A stretch of DNA of 52,271 nucleotides from JBAZGG01 sp041653015 (GCA_041653015.1 JBAZGG010000007.1:1-52271), one strand, 5' to 3'. Shown: positions 42,549 to 51,386, counted from the stretch's first letter. Made by a program: numbers and translations. Notes: generated by a model not told the origin, from the letters alone.

Positions 42549-43524
42549 TTTGAACTATCCCCTCTCTAATTTTTTTAGTGATGTCATTTTTTGCAAGTTT
42601 ATAAGCTACATTCAATGCGCATTTAAATGCGAATGCGTCACTTGAACCATGCGCTTTAACAACTACTCCATTGACGCCAAGAATCATTGCGCCACCAGTA
42701 GCTTTATAATCCATTGTTTCCTTCATCTCATTAAATCCTTTTTTCGCAAGAAGATAACCACATTTTGAAAAGATATTTCGCCTGAAAGCGTCTTTCATCA
42801 TGCCGCTCATCATTTTTGCGACTCCTTCACATGTTTTTAGAAAAACATTACCGGTAAAACCATCACATACAATAACATCGGCATCGCCATAAAGGGCTTC
42901 ACGCCCTTCAATATTGCCTTTGAAATATTTATCGTTTTTGAGAAGTGAATGCGCTTCTTTAACTATCGGAGATCCTTTTCCTGATTCGGTACCATTGGAA
43001 AGGAGAAATACTTTGGGATCATTCACACCTAGTACATTTTGAGCATATAATCTTCCCATGAGCGCGAATTGCACCAATTCCAAAGAAGAATTTTCGTTTG
43101 AAGCACCAATATCAAGAACAACAACCTGCTTTCCTTTAATTTTCGTTGGAAATGGCGATACGAGGGCAGGACGACTGACTCCTTCAATCTTTTTTAGTTT
43201 TATTGTGGTACTAGAGAGATAAGCTCCAGTTCCACCAGCTGAAATAATTCCATCGGCGCGTTCATTCATTAAAGTGTCAATCGCGACCATCATTGATGAA
43301 TCCCTTGCGCGCAATGCTTCTAATGCCCCGGCTTCCATAGGAATTATGCCTTTAGAGGCAATCAAATGAACTCTATTATTGTCTTTTAAACGATTTAGCT
43401 CATTGATATTGCCAACACAAAAAAACTCAGTATCATCATTTTCCTTTAAAAAATCGATAACGGCTTGAACAGTCGTTGCACTGCCGCCATCAGAACCCAT
43501 CATATCAACAACAAGTTTAATCAT
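42541..43524 (-). CDS. plsX: Phosphate acyltransferase PlsX
   Basis: 327 residues from the ATG at 43524 (MIKLVVDMMGSDGG) with AGAAGGAAG upstream. VDMMGSDGG, ISAGGTGAYLSSTTIKL, VLDIGASNENSSLELVQFALMG and VVCDGFTGNVFLKTCEGV are family signatures. It makes acyl-phosphate from acyl-ACP for phosphatidic acid synthesis. acpP, fabD and fabG, which usually follow, are not here; fakA nearby suggests acyl chains may come from outside. Confidence 0.95.
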   Translation of the reverse strand: MIKLVVDMMGSDGGSATTVQAVIDFLKENDDTEFFCVGNINELNRLKDNNRVHLIASKGIIPMEAGALEALRARDSSMMVAIDTLMNERADGIISAGGTGAYLSSTTIKLKKIEGVSRPALVSPFPTKIKGKQVVVLDIGASNENSSLELVQFALMGRLYAQNVLGVNDPKVFLLSNGTESGKGSPIVKEAHSLLKNDKYFKGNIEGREALYGDADVIVCDGFTGNVFLKTCEGVAKMMSGMMKDAFRRNIFSKCGYLLAKKGFNEMKETMDYKATGGAMILGVNGVVVKAHGSSDAFAFKCALNVAYKLAKNDITKKIREGIVQNA

Positions 43525-43576
43525 ATTTTCTTCCTTCTGTAATAATTCTAACAAACATTAGAAAATATACAAAGGG

Positions 43577-43591
43577 TGCAATTATATTGCA
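43577..43591 (-). promoter_or_regulatory. plsX -10 box inside an inverted repeat
   Basis: TGCAAT-TAT-ATTGCA is a perfect 6-bp inverted repeat. On the minus strand it contains TATAAT (43581-43586), about 55 nt before plsX. No good -35. It may be a regulator-covered promoter for the plsX-to-ffh operon. Confidence 0.45.
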
Positions 43592-43607
43592 TCATCAAAA
43601 AGAGAAA

Positions 43608-45884
43608 CTAGATTCTTTTCTTCTTAAAAACAAACATAATCAGCACGCCATTCGAGAGTAAAATAGTCGATAATATAATTGTAAAAATAGTCGAACTCGT
43701 ATTTTGTGAAATATCATCAAACAAAAGACCGATCGATGACAAAGATGCTCGTCCCATAAAGTTTTCAAGACTCTGCTTTGCCACGGCTAAATCGTATCTT
43801 TGCGCACATTTCTGCACTGAAGTATTTGAAGCGTAATTAGAAGCGACATATGTCGCATTGACTAGGATAGCTTTAGCATTGCTAGAGAGGGTTTGGAAAG
43901 CAGTCTTTTGAGTTGCCCAAGCACCTGAAGCATTTGCTTCACAGCTATCAGTGGCGCTTAAGAATGATACAGCGTATTCACCAGCTTCTTCCTCAGGTGA
44001 GAGAGCTGTCGCACCATAAGCAATAGTAATCTCAGAAATATATGCAACACCAGAATCAGAATAATTCAATGAAAAATACTGATCAGAACCAGAAATGGAC
44101 CAAGATGTCGAACCATCGACATCGCATGATTTTGCCCCGCGATTATTGCCATTTGAAGGTGCTGGAGAAGCAATATTTGTATAAGGAGATGAATTAGTCA
44201 ATAATGTCCAACTTTTAGTAGAATCGCTCGTTTTGACTGTTATTGTTTCAATAGGACCAGGAACTGCATCCGTGTTAAATAGGTAATACTGTGATTTAGT
44301 ACTATTAAACTGCATTTTTGATGTCGTGCCACCATATATATAAGCTTGACCGGTGACACCATTTGAAGACCATGTGTGCCATGCATAGGAACCAGTTAAT
44401 GAATATGAACTAATTGTGATTGATATCGTTCCACCAGAAACGCGAGAGACGCTTATTGCGCTCGTGTCGGTATATCCTCCATCTGAAGTTGTCGCTGTGA
44501 TAGTCGCATCGCCAGTGGCGACGCCACTCACTACTCCGGAACTATTAACAGAAGCGATGTTGTCATCGCTGCTCTCCCATGTAACGGCTTTGTTGGTCGC
44601 ATTGCTCGGCGATATCGTCGCCGTCAATGTGGTTGTTCCTCCTACGTTGATCGATGCTGTCGAAGGAGATACCTCAACACCAGTGACCGCTACCGGAGCG
44701 GAGACTGTAACAGTGCACGTCGCAAGAACTGAGGAATCGGCGTTCGATGTACAANNNNNNNNNNTAGATAAAACGACACCGCTTGAGGAGATGGTGGCGA
44801 CATTCGTATTGTTGCTCGACCATGTCACATCGCTCGTCTGTGAACCATTTAAATAAGCGGTAAAAGTCAATGTTGAATTGATGGCCATGCTTTGGCTTGA
44901 ACCAGCATCGCTACCATTCGCTTTGAGCGTAATAGAATCGCCTTGTGCAGTTGCACAGATCGACTCGGTTGTAGAGTTTGTACTACCCCAAATCTTACAT
45001 GCGTATTCAGGGTGATCGATAAATGGATTTCGGTTTCCTTGGATAACGCTGCCGCTCACAATCGTGGTGGCGATAGCCTCATTCCTCGTTATTTCAGTAT
45101 CCGAGACAGAATTTTCAAGATTCCATTTTAACAAATCGGAAAGCTTGCCCATCGTCGATGAATATCCTGGTGTGCTACTGCTTGTATTCAGATTATCAGC
45201 GAGGTTTAAACTTGTGCTGGCGATCATGCAATAAAAAATAATTCTTGCAGCTTGACCTCGATATTGAACGGGCCAACTCGAATTATATGTATATGGATCC
45301 CAACCTTCATTATTGTTTTGACCATTTCCATTCACATTATATCCTTCAGCATAAAAAGAGTTTCCACGCGCGCTGTTATCACTATTGGGAGTCGGCCTTA
45401 CCATGTGAATATCAGCTTCGACGGCGCCTCCTCCACGAGAATTGGGCCACACGTGCTCTCTATTCATTTGACTCGATGAATAACCAATCCCAGAGTAGAA
45501 GCCTAAAATCTTGTTAGAATCGCTTGGATCAGGATCGGTATATGGATAATAAGTAAACATCTGCTTATAACCAACAGTCCGCTGTCTTCTACTCGAGTTA
45601 AGAGTATTTAGTGCACTTCTTAGTGAACTACCGGTAAGACTATCAGAAATGTCATTATAATATGTTCCTGGATTTGAACTTTCATTAAAGTATTTGCCAT
45701 CACTTTTTTGATCAATGATTTTACTCGAATTTATCGAAGAATAGTAATTTCCTTCAGTAGATCCATCATAAGATCCATAAGTCTGCAATTGCTGAGTCGA
45801 ATCGCTACTGCGAAATACATCAACTCCGACGCCGAGAATCATAGTCAACGACAATAATGCTATTCCAATAATTTTTTTATTCAT
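43608..45884 (-). CDS. Secreted endonuclease I-family nuclease with Ig-like domains and C-terminal anchor
   Basis: About 758 residues from the ATG at 45884 (GGAG upstream). Signal peptide 1-20. Endonuclease I (EndA/NucM) domain about 75-300 with NREHVWPNSRGGGAVEADIHMVRPT (catalytic His144) and RGNSFY. Two Big_2 Ig-like domains follow (about 310-485), then a beta-rich module (SYAWHTWSSNGVTGQAYIYGG ... YYLFNTDAVPGPIETI), a helical spacer and a C-terminal membrane helix with basic tail (VLIMFVFKKKRI), so it is probably held at the surface. It likely digests external DNA or RNA for nucleotides. An N-run interrupts the first Big_2 domain. It lies between recG and plsX, where fapR is expected. Confidence 0.88.
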   Translation of the reverse strand: MNKKIIGIALLSLTMILGVGVDVFRSSDSTQQLQTYGSYDGSTEGNYYSSINSSKIIDQKSDGKYFNESSNPGTYYNDISDSLTGSSLRSALNTLNSSRRQRTVGYKQMFTYYPYTDPDPSDSNKILGFYSGIGYSSSQMNREHVWPNSRGGGAVEADIHMVRPTPNSDNSARGNSFYAEGYNVNGNGQNNNEGWDPYTYNSSWPVQYRGQAARIIFYCMIASTSLNLADNLNTSSSTPGYSSTMGKLSDLLKWNLENSVSDTEITRNEAIATTIVSGSVIQGNRNPFIDHPEYACKIWGSTNSTTESICATAQGDSITLKANGSDAGSSQSMAINSTLTFTAYLNGSQTSDVTWSSNNTNVATISSSGVVLSXXXXCTSNADSSVLATCTVTVSAPVAVTGVEVSPSTASINVGGTTTLTATISPSNATNKAVTWESSDDNIASVNSSGVVSGVATGDATITATTSDGGYTDTSAISVSRVSGGTISITISSYSLTGSYAWHTWSSNGVTGQAYIYGGTTSKMQFNSTKSQYYLFNTDAVPGPIETITVKTSDSTKSWTLLTNSSPYTNIASPAPSNGNNRGAKSCDVDGSTSWSISGSDQYFSLNYSDSGVAYISEITIAYGATALSPEEEAGEYAVSFLSATDSCEANASGAWATQKTAFQTLSSNAKAILVNATYVASNYASNTSVQKCAQRYDLAVAKQSLENFMGRASLSSIGLLFDDISQNTSSTIFTIILSTILLSNGVLIMFVFKKKRI
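44755..44764. other. Assembly gap (10 N) inside the nuclease gene
   Basis: Ten N bases. The frame happens to stay open across them, but compared with the second Big_2 domain about five residues are missing, so the true gap is probably near 25 bases. Sequence next to the gap (CTSN instead of a usual ATSN) may also contain errors. Confidence 0.95.
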
Positions 45885-45959
45885 AAAAAACTCCACACAA
45901 ATATGAGTCTATCAAATAAACTCTCAAGATTGTAGTTTTATTTAACAATAAAAATGTAT

Positions 45960-47954
45960 TTAACAGTAGCCTAACGCTCTGTCGATTTCGTCTCGAGCTT
46001 TTTTCAGCACGTATTTGAAGCTCTTTTCGTCGCTGTGAGCGATGATATATGCGGCATCATCTCTAGCGACTTCAAACATTTTGATATCGTTGATCAAATT
46101 GACAAAGGTGAAATTTGGCAAGCCCGATTGTTTCACCCCAGTAATCTCTCCTGGACCTCGACGGCGCAAATCCTCTTCAGCGATAAAAAAGCCATCATTA
46201 GATTTGACTAAAACATTCAATTTATCTTTTTCTTCTTCGTCGATGCCGTCATAAATGAGAAAACATCGCGACAGATTGCCGTCTCTTCCGATTCTTCCGC
46301 GAAGCTGATGGAGTGAAGCGAGTCCAAAGGACTCCGGTTCATAGACGATCATGAGATTCGCATCTTTGACATCGATGCCGACTTCAATCACGGAAGTCGA
46401 TACCAAAATTGGTTTTGTACCATCATAAAAATTTTTGAGTATCGAATTTTTCTCTTCAGTCGGCATTTTGCCATGCAATAATGCTACTTTCATCGGGTAT
46501 TTTAATAAATATCTCGCAAAGAGTCTTTCGACCGAAATTCTGTCGCTTTCTCCCTCATCGATTAAAGAGGCGATAATAAAGATTTTTTTTCTTTCGCTGA
46601 GCGATTCGTCAATCGCTTTATAAATGTACTTATCATCTGACGAAACAATCGCTGTCGATATCTTTCTTTCTAGAAACGGAAATTCTTTTAATGTCGAAAC
46701 ATCTAAATCGCCATATACCGTCATAGAAAGAGTTCTAGGAATGGGGGTTGCCGACATCAAGAGAAGATCGGCATGTGTGCCTTTATTAGCGAGAAGCAAT
46801 CTTTGATTGACACCAAAACGATGTTGCTCATCAATAATGGCGAGACCTAGCGAATCATAATTGACATCTTTAGAGAACAATGCGTGAGTTCCAACGATTA
46901 CATCAATTTTATGCATCGACAAAGCGTCGCATATTTGACGTCTTTCTTTTAATGGCGTCGCCCCGACCAAAAGAGCAATTTTAATATCTGTGTTTTTGAA
47001 AAGTTGATGCAAAGTCAAAAAATGTTGTCGAGCTAAAGCATCAGTCGGTGCCATCAAGGCGCCTTGATCGTTTCTTAACCAATTGCCATATAGAGCGATC
47101 GCCGCGACAAGCGTCTTACCCGTTCCAACATCTCCTTGCAAAAGGCGATACATAAGGGATTGCTTGTTCATATCATCTATAATTTCTTTAATCGATTGTT
47201 TTTGCGATGAGGTCAAAACATACGGAAGAGAAGCGACATAATCATCCAACTGCCGTTCATCGATATGTTGTCGTTCGTTCTTGACGAGACCTTTGTTATC
47301 ATCGCGGATGAGTTGCGTCTTCAAAGAAAAGGAAAGACATTCTTCGTATTTTAGGACGCGCAGACCACTTTTTATGTCACTCTCGGAATTCGGCTCATGA
47401 ACGAGTCTTAACGCGTCCTTACGCTCAATTAGGCGGTATTTTTTCATAAATTGACGAGGAACGTAATTATAGATTTCATCATTTAGGTCTTCAAAAGCGC
47501 GTTTGACAAGTTTTGCGTAGATATAATTGTCGACGCTTCTCGGCAGTGAATAAATCGGTTTGATCAAGCTTTTCGATTCGGGATCAAATCTCGTGATATT
47601 GCTCATCGAGACAACATTTTTCTTTTTATCGTAATAGCCGATGAGCAAATATGCTGTTTCAGTGTTCAAAACATTTCTGAGATAAGGTCGATTCCACGCT
47701 TCAACTCTAAAAAGATTATTTTTTTCAGTCAAAAATGTGAAGCGTGATAAGGTTATATTTCGAAATCTCGACAGAGTTGGAGAGGAGACGATGCGACCGC
47801 GAAAAACAATTCGCACTTTATCTTCGAGATTAGATTCGGGTGTCGGAGCCATATTTTCATAGCGGCGAGGAAGATGCTCTAAAACCTGAAAATATGTCGA
47901 GATACCGATATCGTAAAGAGCCTTGTTAATTCGAGGAGATTTCGTCAATTTCAT
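45960..47954 (-). CDS. recG: ATP-dependent DNA helicase RecG
   Basis: 664 residues. N-terminal wedge (about 1-230, with LPRRYEN), then helicase motifs LLQGDVGTGKTLVAAIALY (Walker A), LMAPTDALARQHF, IIDEQHRFGVNQR (DEXH), LLMSATPIPRTLSM, and STSVIEVGIDVKDANLMIVYEPESFGLASLHQLRGRIGRDG. It remodels stalled forks and Holliday junctions. It is slightly shorter than the usual 680-690. An extended -10 box lies 6 nt before the ATG and no Shine-Dalgarno is seen. Confidence 0.97.
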   Translation of the reverse strand: MKLTKSPRINKALYDIGISTYFQVLEHLPRRYENMAPTPESNLEDKVRIVFRGRIVSSPTLSRFRNITLSRFTFLTEKNNLFRVEAWNRPYLRNVLNTETAYLLIGYYDKKKNVVSMSNITRFDPESKSLIKPIYSLPRSVDNYIYAKLVKRAFEDLNDEIYNYVPRQFMKKYRLIERKDALRLVHEPNSESDIKSGLRVLKYEECLSFSLKTQLIRDDNKGLVKNERQHIDERQLDDYVASLPYVLTSSQKQSIKEIIDDMNKQSLMYRLLQGDVGTGKTLVAAIALYGNWLRNDQGALMAPTDALARQHFLTLHQLFKNTDIKIALLVGATPLKERRQICDALSMHKIDVIVGTHALFSKDVNYDSLGLAIIDEQHRFGVNQRLLLANKGTHADLLLMSATPIPRTLSMTVYGDLDVSTLKEFPFLERKISTAIVSSDDKYIYKAIDESLSERKKIFIIASLIDEGESDRISVERLFARYLLKYPMKVALLHGKMPTEEKNSILKNFYDGTKPILVSTSVIEVGIDVKDANLMIVYEPESFGLASLHQLRGRIGRDGNLSRCFLIYDGIDEEEKDKLNVLVKSNDGFFIAEEDLRRRGPGEITGVKQSGLPNFTFVNLINDIKMFEVARDDAAYIIAHSDEKSFKYVLKKARDEIDRALGYC

Positions 47955-47960
47955 ATCAAT

Positions 47961-47969
47961 AATATAGCA
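47961..47969 (-). promoter_or_regulatory. Extended -10 promoter, leaderless recG
   Basis: TGCTATATT on the minus strand (TATATT at 47961-47966), 6 nt before the recG ATG; no -35 and no ribosome binding site. Confidence 0.55.
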
Positions 47970-48023
47970 TACAGAGATGTGTTATATTTTCAAAGAATAA
48001 TCAAATTATTTAAAAATATAGTA

Positions 48024-49664
48024 TTATTCCACTCCGACAAGAAAAGAGTATACGGGCTGTTCTCCTCTTTTGATATCGATGTCTAAATCCCCATGTACTT
48101 TTTGTAGATGCGAATTGATTTTTGCAGACTCTTCTTCACTCACGTCCTCACCGACAATAATGGTGATGATGGCACTTTCTTCACTGACCATCGAAGCGAT
48201 TAATTTATACAGCGTATCAAACTTATCCTTTTCACAGACAACAATCGCTTTATCCTTAATTCCCATATAGTAATGCTTTGTGACGTGAACGCCATCGATA
48301 TCAGTATCTTTAATCGCGTATGTCACACTGCCGGATTGAACTGTCTTCAATGCCGCTTTCATCTCTTTAAAATTCTCTTCGGCATCTAAGTCAGCATTAA
48401 ACATCATCGCCGAAACGATACCTTGAGGTATTGTCTTCGATGGAATGACTCTCGCGTTGATATCGCTCTCGATGACATCGCATGCCTGAGAAGCGGCCAT
48501 AACAATATTAGAATTATTCGGTAGAATAAAGACATTTTTAGCATGGACTTTTTTAATGGCGGAAATAAAATCTTCCGTTGCGGGGTTCATCGTTTGTCCA
48601 CCGCTCACTATCTCATCAACGCCGAGACTTTTAAATATCTCATTCAAACCTTTGCCAGCGCTGACGGCGATAATCCCATATTCCTTAAGAGGTGTCTCTT
48701 CAACAGGCTCTTTATTCTCACACAACTTCGTGTGCTGTTCAGTCATATTTTCAATCTTCAACGTGACAAATTCACCAAAATTTTGTGCATAATTCAAAAT
48801 TGTTCCTGGAGCAAGGGTATGAATGTGAACTTTAACGATGTCATCATCCTGCACCACCACGAGCGAATTGCCGTGGCTAGCTAAAACGCTAGAAAAACGT
48901 TTCTCAACAAAAGGTTTTTTCGCATTCTCTGGTCCTAAACGGAGAATGAACTCAGTGCAATATCCGAATTCGTCGCCATCGACTTCAGCGCCGACAGGCA
49001 TGACTCGTCCGCTGCTTTCTTCCGTCGCTGTCGCTTGTGATTTCTCAATTACATCGCCAAGAATAGCGCTCTCCATGCCTTCCATGATTCTAACGAGGCC
49101 GGCGCCACCAGAATCGACAACGCCAACTTCTTTTAATATGGGGAGAAGCTCTGGGGTCCTCTTGAGAGAAGCGCGAGCTTCTTCAAGCAAAATCTTCATC
49201 GCTTTTTCAATCGATGTATCGGGTTTCACTTTGTTCAAAAGCACTTCGCTAGATTCCCTGATGACCGTTAAAATAGTGCCTTCAACCGGTCTCATGACAG
49301 CTTTGTAGGCAACATCTTTGCCGTGGACGAGAGCCTCGGCTAAATCTACTGATTTAATGGTTTTTTTGCCTTCTAGTGATTGGGCAAAACCTCTGAATAT
49401 CTGTGAGGTAATAACACCGGAGTTACCTCTGGCGCCCATCAGCAATCCTTTAGAAAAAGCAATCGCGATATCATAGATGTTATCATCATTTCGATTAGCG
49501 ATTTCTTTCGCACCGCTCGACATCGTGAGATTCATATTCATTCCCGTGTCACCATCCGGAACAGGGAAAACGTTTAAAGCGTCTATCTCTGGATAGTGAT
49601 TATAGAGGTTATTTGTCGCAGAGATGAGCATCTCTTTCAATGTTTGACCATTAATTGTTCTCAT
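48024..49664 (-). CDS. fakA: Fatty acid kinase catalytic subunit FakA (YloV)
   Basis: 546 residues. N-terminal DhaL (Dak2) domain about 1-200 with VFPVPDGDTGMNMNLTM (metal/ATP site), GARGNSGVITSQIFRG and VVDSGGAGLVRI; a middle domain and a C-terminal DegV-like region (GYIVSAGKG-like GIIAVSAGKGLNEIF). FakA phosphorylates exogenous fatty acids bound to FakB; acyl-phosphate then feeds PlsY or PlsX, which is encoded nearby. fakB is not in this window. AGGAAA precedes the start; it follows yloU by 9 nt. Confidence 0.95.
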   Translation of the reverse strand: MRTINGQTLKEMLISATNNLYNHYPEIDALNVFPVPDGDTGMNMNLTMSSGAKEIANRNDDNIYDIAIAFSKGLLMGARGNSGVITSQIFRGFAQSLEGKKTIKSVDLAEALVHGKDVAYKAVMRPVEGTILTVIRESSEVLLNKVKPDTSIEKAMKILLEEARASLKRTPELLPILKEVGVVDSGGAGLVRIMEGMESAILGDVIEKSQATATEESSGRVMPVGAEVDGDEFGYCTEFILRLGPENAKKPFVEKRFSSVLASHGNSLVVVQDDDIVKVHIHTLAPGTILNYAQNFGEFVTLKIENMTEQHTKLCENKEPVEETPLKEYGIIAVSAGKGLNEIFKSLGVDEIVSGGQTMNPATEDFISAIKKVHAKNVFILPNNSNIVMAASQACDVIESDINARVIPSKTIPQGIVSAMMFNADLDAEENFKEMKAALKTVQSGSVTYAIKDTDIDGVHVTKHYYMGIKDKAIVVCEKDKFDTLYKLIASMVSEESAIITIIVGEDVSEEESAKINSHLQKVHGDLDIDIKRGEQPVYSFLVGVE

Positions 49665-49673
49665 TTTTATTTC

Positions 49674-50033
49674 CTAATTTGTTTCTTTTAAAGCTTGAAC
49701 ATAAACGTTGATCGCTTTAAATTTCATATCGAATGTCTTTTCTAAAACATATTTAACTTTCTTCTGAACTTCGCAGACAACTTCGGTAATTTTAATGCCA
49801 AAGGCAATCGCGATATAGACGTTTACTTCGTAGGTATCTTTTTGTTTTTTTACAATGATGCCTTTTGCATATGAATCAGATTTCAATAATTCTTCGATGT
49901 TGCTGCGAACTGAATCACGATTGGCAAGCCCGACAACACCATAGCATTCCAAAACGGCATTACCGGCAATTGAGGCAATGGCATTCATAGAAATTGTTAT
50001 ATCGCCATAAGGCGTAGTTTTATCGATTACCAT
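49674..50033 (-). CDS. yloU: Asp23/Gls24 family protein YloU
   Basis: 119 residues from the ATG at 50033 (MVIDKTTPYGDITISMNAIASIAG), matching the family start; a TTG at 50057 lies inside the palindrome and is less likely. GNAVLECYGVVGLANRD and VNVYIAIAFGIKITEVVCEVQKKVKYVLEKTFDMKFKAINVYVQAL cover the domain. It is the standard partner upstream of fakA; molecular role unknown. No ribosome binding site is evident. Confidence 0.9.
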   Translation of the reverse strand: MVIDKTTPYGDITISMNAIASIAGNAVLECYGVVGLANRDSVRSNIEELLKSDSYAKGIIVKKQKDTYEVNVYIAIAFGIKITEVVCEVQKKVKYVLEKTFDMKFKAINVYVQALKETN

Positions 50034-50044
50034 AAAAAGTGAAT

Positions 50045-50060
50045 GAGTTGTTAACAACTC
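50045..50060. promoter_or_regulatory. 16-bp perfect palindrome in the yloU-fakA promoter region
   Basis: GAGTTGTTAACAACTC. It lies between an extended -10 (TGTTATATT, minus strand, about 50068-50076) and the yloU ATG, in the early transcribed region. Typical operator geometry. Confidence 0.55.
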
Positions 50061-50167
50061 TTGCTGTAATATAACATATAACTTTCTAAAAGAAAAGTTT
50101 TGCGAAAATAATGCATAAAAATTATCTTATTCTTGCATGGCAGCAAAGATAGTATTAATGCTATTTT

Positions 50168-51364
50168 TCATCGATTAATGCGAGAGAAAAAATGTGAAAA
50201 AATGGATGTGAAATCTCCATACACAATAATTTCGTGATTTCCTATCGGATGAGTGAGGAAAATATCGAGCTTTTCATTAAATTTAACTTTTATTTGTGTT
50301 CGGCACAATCTCGCTTCAGAAAGATTGTCTATGATCGTGCCTTTCATCAGAATAATTCTTTCGAGTGAAGAAGAGAATTTTATGAGCGTGATAATGCCCT
50401 GATGCAGTTCGCCTTTCACACCGATGCCTAGACCGCTTTCAAAATGAGTGTCAAAAATATATTTGTGACACATGTCAAGCGGCACCGTGCAATGAGCTAA
50501 AATCATCTCATTAGCACTGGTATCGATGCGGCTCGGATTAGCTTGAAATGATGATTGTTGAGTTAAAGATTTAGTGATGAACATCGTGAGCAGAGCCGGA
50601 ACATCGCCTTCGCATGTCGCAACTATGCCTTCTTGGTTTAGCATAGCTAGAGCAAGACATGACGTATTGCGAAATAGATTCAATAGATCAAAGCAACGAA
50701 TAGTAAAACCATCTAATCGATATTTTCCCACTATCCTTTTTAACGCCCCATAAATCTCTAGTGCCCCCGTGAGAACTTCACCATTTTTCGCTAGTTTCAT
50801 GAACGCATTAAGATCAGCGATTTCGCCTGTTTCATGACGATTGATTTCGCCGATTAATTCATCGGTGCTGATATCGATTAAATCAACTCCAATTTTGTTC
50901 TTGATAAATTGGTGGTCAACGTTCGAAGCGATAAGCCAATTCGAAGGTTTGCCAATCACTCCTAAATTCACATTTTTAAGCGATTCGAGAGACTCTTCAA
51001 TTTTGGCGATCTCAGAAATCCTCTGCGAGACATCTTTTAAAGATCCGTGGATTATTTCCCCTTTAAGTGATTTTGCTTCTAAAAAAGATAATATTTCCAT
51101 CGATGCCGCTAAAGAATTGTTCTCTCCAGAGGTAAGAAGATAGAATGGCTCTTCATATTCGGCATGAATAGATGCGAATTCTTCTTCGGTGCCGCCAGTC
51201 TCAATAAGAAAGATAGGATGGGATGTTTTAGTTCTTTTATCGATGATGAAATGCAAATCCGAAAACGACTTCGTTATCGATGAAAGATATTCTTTGCTCC
51301 TCTCATCGATATATTTTTCGTTTTGTGAGAGAAGCGATCGCAAATTAATAATCTTAATATCCAT
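50168..51364 (-). CDS. L-fucose/L-arabinose isomerase superfamily protein
   Basis: 398 residues. The C-terminal half carries the family pattern: FTIRCFDLL, ALAMLNQEGIVATCEGDVPALLTMFITKSLTQQSSFQANPSRID and ILAHCTVPLDM, as in FucI/AraA-like proteins in which the CEGD segment holds metal-binding acids. The N-terminal half (ETGGTEEEF, LLTSGENNSLAASMEILSFLE) fits the Rossmann-like first domain. Compared with E. coli FucI (about 590 residues) it is short. Sugar-metabolism neighbours are absent, so substrate is unknown. TATAAT at 51381-51386 and GCGAGG before the ATG support expression. Confidence 0.7.
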   Translation of the reverse strand: MDIKIINLRSLLSQNEKYIDERSKEYLSSITKSFSDLHFIIDKRTKTSHPIFLIETGGTEEEFASIHAEYEEPFYLLTSGENNSLAASMEILSFLEAKSLKGEIIHGSLKDVSQRISEIAKIEESLESLKNVNLGVIGKPSNWLIASNVDHQFIKNKIGVDLIDISTDELIGEINRHETGEIADLNAFMKLAKNGEVLTGALEIYGALKRIVGKYRLDGFTIRCFDLLNLFRNTSCLALAMLNQEGIVATCEGDVPALLTMFITKSLTQQSSFQANPSRIDTSANEMILAHCTVPLDMCHKYIFDTHFESGLGIGVKGELHQGIITLIKFSSSLERIILMKGTIIDNLSEARLCRTQIKVKFNEKLDIFLTHPIGNHEIIVYGDFTSIFSHFFSRINR

Positions 51365-51380
51365 AATTAACCTCGCAGAT

Positions 51381-51386
51381 ATTATA
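51381..51386 (-). promoter_or_regulatory. -10 box of the isomerase-like gene
   Basis: TATAAT on the minus strand 16 nt before the ATG, in the short gap after the 5S rRNA T-tract; GCGAGG ribosome binding site follows. Confidence 0.45.
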
